Shown: positions 20,401-25,382 of the stretch, one piece after another
Position numbering within the stretch: position 1 is the first letter of the stretch
Layout: the number at the start of each line of letters is the position of its first letter
Assembly: GCA_010014835.2 (NCBI GenBank)
Contig: JAAAKB020311103.1
Span: 1 to 25,382, forward strand
From: Apostichopus leukothele
Taxonomy: Eukaryota > Echinodermata > Holothuroidea > Aspidochirotida > Stichopodidae
DNA length: 25,382 nt
Direction: 5' to 3'
Position numbers and translations under genes: made by a program
Notes under the pieces: generated by a model
The model's database searches: none
The model's input: only the letters and a program-made list of their open reading frames with translations
What the model was told of the DNA's origin: nothing

Positions 20401-23400
20401 CCAAGACATCATGTACAGAGAGTCTCGCCAAGGTGAAAAATATGAGGTCTTGTTTTTTTTTTTTTTTACTGACGTGACCAAAAACATTACAGTGAAAAGG
20501 ATTGCGATGTAATTGAGAAATGATCAATTCGGGAAGAGAGAGAGAATAAATTGGTAGAGTTTGAAATGTTCGAAAAAGATATTTTGTCTTTCTTGCATTC
20601 ATTTCTGGTCACTCCCATTCACTTTTGGTATTTTTTAAAAATTTTCATTAGATGTGTATGATCTAGCTTCTAACCTGTATTTCAAACTTTTTGGCATTCA
20701 ATCTAAATTATTGCCCTGTTCAACAAAACTGTGAAGAGTCGTGAATTCAGCCACAAAATCGTCTATGTGACTTGCATTTTCTCAAATGATTCTCCATCGC
20801 TCAGATGGAGTTAATGATTTTTTGTAAAAACTTATTCATAATTAAAATGGAGTAACAACTGACTGAGTTGGTCTGAAAATTTAAGAAAATTTTCAGATAC
20901 TTCGCAGTCAAAAGTATTACTTGTCGGTAAAAAACTGCATGATGTAAGAGGAAATATGAAAGACAGATCAAAAGAATATAATTCAGATAAAGGTGAGATT
21001 TTTTTTTAATTACCACAGTTCATTTTCAGATGTCTTCTTCAATGTAAATACAATGGAAAGTTGAGATTCAATGGTAGAATCTATTACAGCATGAATAATT
21101 GAGACATCCTGGAGAAAGAAAAGAATGGGAGAGGTTAATTATGCAAATGCAGAGACAAAACAGGTTGTAATTATGTCATCTTTGCTGAATGAAACTGATG
21201 ACATACTCACACAAAAAATATATTACAAAATGGCATTTGTGAGGATAAATTAATTTGATTTCATACTATCATCCATACTACAAATACAGCTCTAGCTTAG
21301 AATAACATAATCAGATTTTACTACAAGTATCATTCACACAACATTTATATCCACTTGAAATAAAATAATTAGATTTTACAAAAAAGGTGTGTAATGGAAT
21401 TATTGTTCCAAGAGCCAACTTTTATTAATAAAGTTCCTTTTTTCTTAATAGGCATACCTGCCAGAGAGTGCTTGAAATTACTACGTCTTTAAGAGTTAAC
21501 ACTTTAGACCTTCAATCATAGAACTGTATGTACCTTTAAGTGTAGCTCAGGGCTACCAATATGTTCTATATAGATTTTATACTTTAGTATGTTAGTGAAG
21601 TGTAAGGTTTCAATCAAAATTAAAAACAGAAGTGTAAAAAAAACTGCACCTGATCAGCTGACCACTGACTTCTAGCCTCCCACGTCTCTGTGTGTAGCCA
21701 CAGTACAGCAGTTTGACTGTGGTGAACAATGAGAGCTGTATAGGCGGTTGCTGTATGTAAACAGATCCCATCCCAAGACACCAATTTAAAAGATGGATCA
21801 CATGTCTGGGAATTAAACATAGTCGGAAGGATTCATTACGAAATACTCACATAATGCGAATTAAATAATGAGAAATAGTGATAATAAAATAGTAGAGCCT
21901 TTTAACACAAAATTAAGGGGTCAGCTGTGCTCCCCTATTCTGCACGAAAACTTTGGAATTTTCCACAAAACTTGGATTATGTTAGTAAACTGAGATTAAA
22001 ATTATCTACCCTATCAGCAAAAGTAAGTTTCTTCCCCACGCACCCTTCATTAAATATCTGTTACCCATCCTACAATGGTTACACAAGCTGTTTACCGGCC
22101 CTACTACCTGGTTACATCATTGGCCTTACTTTACTATGTCTTCCTGGTTACATCATTGGCCTTACTTTACTATGTCTTCCTGGTTACATCATTGACCTTA
22201 CTTTACTATGTCTTCCTGGTTACATTATTGACCTTACTTTACTATGTCTTCCTGGTTACATCATTGACCTTAATTTACTATGTCTTCCTGGTTACATCAT
22301 TGGCCTTACTTTACTATGTCTTCCTGCTTACATCATGGCCTTACTTTACTAAATTACCCTTTGTATCATCACTCTACACACACAGGTTCTTTCATTAACA
22401 TGGACAGTTCTGCTGAAGGTAGTTTCTTTTCCAACTGATTAGACAATACATGTATAGTATTTTCCTCACGCCACCTCACCTTCAGAACTACCATACTTGC
22501 CACATTTACCTGTAAGACTCCCAGGTGTCTTAAGGATAAAGTATCCTTGGTATTCTTCACTTCATTTTTTATCTCATTCACAGGGCGGGCATCTCTCAGT
22601 TGTCTCCTTTCAGTGTTGCATGTAGATTCTGAGGTAGCACTAGGGGTACAGTTCGGACTCAACCCAACTTCAAGAGAGGGGGACCCTCTTTCATCCAAGC
22701 AGCTATTACTGTCCTCTCCTACATTCGAATGGTCCGCTCCAGAATCAGTCTTTCTCCTCCTCCTCTTCCTCCTTGTGTTTTTGTTATGAGAAAGCCTTGA
22801 CAGTTTTATAGATTGCTTATCTCCACAATCAATCTCTTTTGAATGTTTAGCACTTCCACTATGACATGACTTATTTTCAAGAACGTCTATGGAAGATTGG
22901 ACAGTCTCATGATATCTCATGATTAGACTCTCTGGCCTATCAACAGACAGAGTATCATGGTGGAATCCATCGGTTTCATTCTCAATCGGACTATCTTCCA
23001 GTTTAAAGGAAATACTCTTGCGCAACGATTTCTGGTTTATCTTGCTGGATTTGCCAGTCATCTCTGCCTCGCTTCGATTCTCTCTCTTTTCCGGAGAATC
23101 GATCGTTTCGTATGAACTCTCTTTAGGGTTTGAAGTAGTTATAAAATACAGTTCGGGACTGGGAGCATTGCCCTGTTCGGCCACGATTCTTCGAACATGG
23201 TTTTTGGCATGTTTTCTGCTCTCAGATTTCTGTTAAGGATGACACAAGTTCATTTAACAAACCTATTTTTTTCTAGAGGTTGCACAGGTATGAAACAATG
23301 CTAGACAGGCATATTGGGCAAAAGAGTCGCTCATTTCAAAACCCTAGACATTCAAATTCTGACACTTTTTTACCAAAAATATAATTTGTTTGATTAAAAT

Positions 23401-23643
23401 GACCAAACACCTTTAAAAAATAAACTTCCCGATTTATGAGAATGTTCTGGTCATAAGATATATATTTATTAAGTCATCCCTTGCTCTCTATTAAGAATGC
23501 TCATTATTCGCAATCGTAAAATATTGTACTGACAAATCTACGTACACAGACAACTCTACGTACAGACAAATGACAGTACTTACAGTCAACTTCTTCTGCA
23601 TCTTAGCATATTTCATCTTCATCTCCTCGAGTTTCCTCTTGAT
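14260..23643 (-). CDS. PALB2: PALB2 orthologue (partner and localizer of BRCA2), 9 exons, first exon not found
   Basis: PALB2 bridges BRCA1 (N-terminal coiled coil) to BRCA2 and RAD51 (C-terminal WD40 propeller) in homologous recombination in the nucleus. Exons in transcript order on the minus strand: 23643-23584, 23229-22480, 21805-21650, 21108-21014, 19264-19073, 18027-17929, 16427-16331, 15920-15796, 14467-14260. They join in frame to 593 codons plus stop, all with AG/GT borders. The coiled coil has the human L21, Y28 and L35 positions conserved. The middle is hydrophilic with a basic patch TRRKRRRRK. The last about 325 residues match the WD40 domain, including GLLFIISS (human GLLFIVLS), VLNPATKTVL (human VINPKTTLSV) and IWDILTGQPLA (human IWDLLLGQCTA). 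Exon phases agree with human exons 2 and 7-13. It is about half of human length (1186), mostly from a shorter middle. The start codon exon, about 16 codons in human, is missing. Confidence 0.9.
14468..15795 (-). other. PALB2 intron 12, no gene seen
   Basis: AT-rich. The open frames at 15322-15528 plus and 15353-15625 minus overlap each other and match nothing. One X-box half-like site ATTACCATGACAAC lies at 14506. Confidence 0.7.
15796..15920 (-). CDS. PALB2: PALB2 exon 12 equivalent (WD40)
   Basis: 125 bases, phase 0 to 2, as human exon 12 (149 bases, same phases). It starts GLLFIISSQGSS and continues SLSVLNPATKTVLQI; human starts GLLFIVLSHP and continues LIVINPKTTLSV. The loop between is about eight residues shorter. 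The acceptor is good (TTCTTCTTCTATACAG); the donor AG|GTTCGT is weak. Confidence 0.88.
16252..16281 (+). promoter_or_regulatory. AGGTCA cluster with a DR4 element
   Basis: AGGTCA at 16252, 16266 and 16276. The last two form AGGTCATCTGAGGTCA, a perfect direct repeat spaced by four, the form bound by RXR heterodimers with thyroid-type or LXR-type receptors. It is in PALB2 intron 11, about 50 bases from exon 11, inside a small imperfect repeat of GGTCATCACTCAG. Confidence 0.35.
16331..16427 (-). CDS. PALB2: PALB2 exon 11 equivalent (WD40)
   Basis: 97 bases, phase 2 to 0 (human exon 11: 88 bases, same phases). It encodes TPDSDAPVLSVNLADSPGK and QVDQCLWSKAEE, comparable to human [20 protein letters not shown]. 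Acceptor CTCTTTCACTCAG, donor GAG|GTGAGT. Confidence 0.82.
16428..17928 (-). other. PALB2 intron 10, no gene seen
   Basis: It holds a perfect DR1 at 17168. The frame at 17315-17515 minus follows a TTTTTCAG acceptor-like site but has no usable donor and no similarity. Confidence 0.65.
17168..17180 (+). promoter_or_regulatory. Perfect DR1 (AGGTCA-G-AGGTCA)
   Basis: AGGTCAGAGGTCA, the canonical one-base-spaced direct repeat recognised by RXR, HNF4 and PPAR-type receptors. It lies in a PALB2 intron; function is inferred from the motif only. Confidence 0.4.
17929..18027 (-). CDS. PALB2: PALB2 exon 10 equivalent (WD40)
   Basis: 99 bases, phase 2 both ends (human exon 10 is 117 bases). It encodes VNCLEGVEANSFISVKGASN then IYLCLSSCHLSLW. 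Its split final Trp codon matches human W1038, also split by the exon 10/11 border. Acceptor TTCTTATTATCGCAG, donor TG|GTAATA. Confidence 0.78.
18028..19072 (-). other. PALB2 intron 9
   Basis: It contains the 54-base direct repeat at 18105-18230 and overlapping open frames on both strands near 18594-18968 that match nothing known. No gene is called. Confidence 0.65.
18105..18230. repeat. 54-base direct repeat, 72-base period
   Basis: Copies at 18105-18158 and 18177-18230 begin TAAAAGTGAACTGGTATTGG and end GGGTCATA. They differ at one base, so the duplication is recent. Confidence 0.92.
19073..19264 (-). CDS. PALB2: PALB2 exon 9 equivalent (WD40)
   Basis: 192 bases, phase 2 both ends like human exon 9 (162 bases). 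It encodes FVTHSFEEDTEKMRMEKLSG, LQDAESISVLLNGADRGAVM and HIHFFDIKDNFKLW, in register with human [20 protein letters not shown] and EVMTFAED. The donor is GTGAGT and the acceptor follows TTTTTTTCCCCAG. Confidence 0.82.
19265..21013 (-). other. PALB2 intron 8, no certain exon
   Basis: Exons 8 and 9 join in frame across it. Two GTGAGT donors on the minus strand (after 20380 and after 20129) could end small alternative exons, but their phases do not fit. It also holds the stem-loop at 19739 and a 15-base A/T homopolymer near 20453-20467. Confidence 0.6.
19739..19774. repeat. 11-base perfect inverted repeat (stem-loop)
   Basis: CAGTGACCTCT, a 14-base loop, then AGAGGTCACTG. It is followed by GGTTCAAATCTC, which resembles a tRNA B box, so it may be a tRNA-derived SINE scrap. 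The arms also contain TGACCT and AGGTCA half-sites. Confidence 0.7.
21014..21108 (-). CDS. PALB2: PALB2 exon 8 equivalent (WD40)
   Basis: 95 bases, phase 0 to 2 as in human exon 8 (86 bases). It encodes DVSIIHAVIDSTIESQLSIV then FTLKKTSENEL, comparable to human [20 protein letters not shown]. Acceptor TTCTTTCTCCAG, donor GTAATT. Confidence 0.82.
21650..21805 (-). CDS. PALB2: PALB2 exon 7 equivalent (WD40 blade)
   Basis: 156 bases, 52 codons, phase 0 both ends like human exon 7 (162 bases). It encodes TALIVHHSQTAVLWLHTETW, comparable to human CIITACEDVVSLWKALDAW. Acceptor TTTAATTCCCAG, donor CAG|GTGCAG. Confidence 0.83.
21912..22030 (+). repeat. Possible LINE ORF2 C-terminal remnant
   Basis: A plus-strand frame reads LPYSARKLWNFPQNLDYVSK then LRLKL. 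It resembles the (R)LWNSLP...SLxxFKxxLKxxLF end of CR1/L2-type reverse transcriptase ORFs. It is short and diverged, and nothing further upstream supports it. Confidence 0.25.
22109..22350. repeat. Minisatellite, 36-base unit, about 6.7 copies
   Basis: Units start TGGTTACATCATTGGCCTTA at 22109, 22145, 22181, 22217, 22253 and 22289, with a partial seventh. Copies differ at one or two bases. Since 36 is a multiple of three, two plus-strand frames stay open as 12-residue repeats; this is taken as a by-product, not a protein. Confidence 0.93.
22480..23229 (-). CDS. PALB2: PALB2 large exon (human exons 3-4 region to start of propeller)
   Basis: 750 bases, 250 codons, phase 0 both ends. It starts KSESRKHAKNHVRRIVAEQ, matching human RAEKIKHSIKKTVEEQ just after the coiled coil. 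The rest is polar, rich in Ser, Asp, Glu and Lys, with no fold apparent. A basic run TRRKRRRRK lies near 22750-22780 (minus) and may be a nuclear localisation or DNA-binding patch. It ends VNVASMVVLK, fitting human SVDVSAMFWE at the start of the WD40 domain. The donor is AAG|GTGAGG; CAG|GTAAAT 33 bases earlier is a second in-frame possibility. Confidence 0.85.
23584..23643 (-). CDS. PALB2: PALB2 exon 2, BRCA1-binding coiled coil
   Basis: Exactly 60 bases and phase 0, as human exon 2. It encodes KRKLEEMKMKYAKMQKKL. Aligned to human residues 17-36 without gaps, the Leu, Tyr and Leu at positions 21, 28 and 35 are identical; these are known BRCA1 contacts. Acceptor TTTATTCAG, donor GTAAGT. Confidence 0.9.
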
Positions 23644-24016
23644 CTGAATAAACAAAGAGAGAAATCTCTTTAAAAACCCGATGTAAAGTATTTGTCATTA
23701 AACCTTTTAAAATCCATCACAAATTCAGCATTGCAGGTTAAATTGCCCTATTCTACAAATTTGAAACAGCCATCGTAGCTGGATGAAATTTAAACTTTAA
23801 AGCTATTTCTTGTCAATAAGAAGCAGACTCTCGAGGCATATAAATTGACACATTAAGACAGAACTACAAAGTTTTCACTGCAACAACAGCCTATTTATAG
23901 CCGTCTAGGTAACAAAGACATCAACAGTATCAGGTTGCATGTAGGGATATGTCCTCAATAGTCGCACATTATGAGAACTCACAAAACAAACTGGAAAAAT
24001 CTCAAAACTGAAACGT

Positions 24017-24320
24017 ATGACAATGACAATGACAACAATTTATTTCCAGCAATTGTGTACAGTACATGAATGTTTAACAAAGTATAAACAAATATTTTGA
24101 TATACAATACAATTATAGAGACAAGCACAAAGAAAAAAAAAACATTCATCATGTTAATTGATATACAATATTTAAGCTATACAAATGCATGGAAAAGGAG
24201 AAAAAGAAGCTCAATGCTTATAGAATGTTTTCCCCATTTGAATATAATAAATATATTCATATACTGGAGAGAAATTGGTGAAAGGAAACAAAACTCCAAA
24301 ACAAAAATTAAATAATATGT
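24017..24320 (-). repeat. Possible non-LTR retrotransposon 3' end (minus strand)
   Basis: On the minus strand GGAAATAAATTGTTGTCATT leads into repeated ATTGTC units (24017-24047). This is the AATAAA plus short-tandem tail style of CR1/L2/Rex-like LINEs. The AT-rich body beyond has no visible coding, so its outer edge is a guess. Confidence 0.4.
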
Positions 24321-24856
24321 ATGGTATATTAAATGGGATAATTTGCTATTAAGTGTAGGACACAGCTAGGACATTAATGGAGAGTACATTCAACAGGGCA
24401 ACATTGAAGTATCGGAGATCAAGGTCTATATAGAATGATGGTAATGAAATGTCTGTTTAACATGAACTGACTTTTTTGTTCATAATCAGATCAAAAGTGC
24501 CAAGCAGTACATCAGTGGGATTCTGTATGTTCACTGGAGGGAATCACTGACACTTTATATTCACAGAGAATACTTCCACAGTGCTAACTACTACCAAATT
24601 AATATTCTACGCTCTGGAAACATCGATAATCCGTAAGTTAAGTTACGTAAACCATTTTCCGTAGAAATTTGTCGAGGGGGTATTGTTCTTCATGGATCGA
24701 GAAGATATTTAAACAATAGTCAAGAGATTACTGATATGTTAAAAGAATTGCTTGAACTATTTAAGAGAATAAGTAAACAATGTGATAACATTAATATAGG
24801 GGAAAATAATCAACATTTTACACAGTGTGAAACTTTGCTTCCAATAATTGGGAAGT

Positions 24857-24899
24857 TTATGCAAATTGTTTTATATAGAAATGTGTCTTATTTGCATAA
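24857..24899. promoter_or_regulatory. Inverted pair of octamer (POU) motifs
   Basis: TTATGCAAAT at 24857-24866 and ATTTGCATAA at 24890-24899 form a perfect 10-base inverted repeat; each contains the full ATGCAAAT octamer. It lies about 1.2 kb upstream of PALB2 exon 2. Confidence 0.3.
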
Positions 24900-25382
24900 G
24901 CATAACAGGTTTATACCATTTGTGTGCATTTGTGTGCAGAACCTCAAACTTGCTCCCTCCAAATCTGAGCTGATAAATCAAACTATTGACAGTGGGAAAA
25001 AACTGAGTCATGAATTTCTATGCCATGGAAATTCCATTACAATAATACCATGCTAATTTCCCTTTGGTCCTGTTTAGAGAAATGGCCAAGTGAACATTTC
25101 AAAATGATGATGTAGTGTATCTACTCAACATATAAATTACAGACAATGTTAAAAAAATACTATTAAGCAACATATCTGATTGGATATGGGTCATCATCTT
25201 GTATAGCCAAATTTGGTTGACAAAGCAAAAGTAAAAAAAGAAAGAAAAGAAAATGCTACCCTTTAAAGTAAAACAACAACAAAATTTTCGTTTTGGTGTA
25301 ACCACCTGTTAGTATTGCTTGTATATTTAGCACGTCAAACCATGAAACCATGAACAGAATTTCAGTGAAGTCTCAACCTCAT

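Larger units (their letters stand above)
21806..22479 (-). other. PALB2 intron between large exon and first propeller exon
   Basis: It holds the 36-base minisatellite and, on the plus strand, a possible LINE ORF2 end. No counterpart of human exons 5 and 6 is seen here. Confidence 0.65.
23644..25382 (-). other. PALB2 upstream region or intron 1
   Basis: No start-codon exon with the expected phase 0 donor was found. It holds a LINE-like 3' tail at about 24017-24047 and paired octamers at 24857-24899. The frame at 24736-25056 plus (106 codons) is unrecognised. Confidence 0.6.

Noticed and set aside
20129-20467. Two candidate small PALB2 exons with GTGAGT donors in intron 8
   Set aside because: Exons 8 and 9 already join in frame; the candidates' phases clash and one would include a 15-base homopolymer.
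21927-22398. Plus-strand frames of 141 and 107 codons
   Set aside because: They run through the 36-base minisatellite, whose length keeps frames open; no family match and they are antisense to a PALB2 intron.
22547-23236. Plus-strand frames opposite the PALB2 large exon
   Set aside because: Shadows of the minus-strand coding exon.
24736-25056. 106-codon plus-strand frame
   Set aside because: AT-rich composition and no similarity that I recognise; an internal GCAG acceptor-like site and poor context make chance likely.

Overview
This is animal (metazoan) nuclear DNA. It is AT-rich, with genes split into short exons by introns of a few hundred to about 3,000 bases with GT/AG borders. It also carries minisatellites, a tRNA-derived SINE piece and what looks like a LINE tail. 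No bacterial or organellar features are visible. The exon layout and the two genes suggest an invertebrate, perhaps a deuterostome such as an echinoderm or hemichordate, but the sequence alone does not settle the phylum.

Left part, plus strand, 233-10721: the last 12 exons of a glycoside hydrolase family 31 alpha-glucosidase of the lysosomal acid alpha-glucosidase (GAA) type. The exons join in frame into 545 codons, matching human GAA from about residue 400 to its end. The N-terminal half lies left of the window. The catalytic aspartate (first codon of the exon at 4305) and the acid/base aspartate (5183-5185) are both present.

Middle, 10722-14259: the intergenic space between two convergent genes. 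It has a roughly 20-copy minisatellite with a 32-base unit starting about 200 bases after the GAA stop codon, and a C-rich tract just past the end of the other gene.

Right part, minus strand, 23643 down to 14260: nine exons of a PALB2 (partner and localizer of BRCA2) orthologue, joining in frame into 593 codons. It has the N-terminal BRCA1-binding coiled coil, a short disordered middle with a strong basic patch, and a complete C-terminal WD40-like propeller. Its exon phases match human PALB2 as I recall them. The short first exon with the start codon was not found. The protein is about half the length of human PALB2, almost entirely because the middle is shorter.

The two genes have unrelated jobs (lysosomal glycogen breakdown; homologous recombination repair). 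I see no new multi-gene system. The most interesting content is the compact, apparently intact invertebrate PALB2. Lesser points are the terminal micro-exon of the GAA gene, RFX X-box-like palindromes and nuclear-receptor-type direct repeats in introns, and G-quadruplex-prone tracts.
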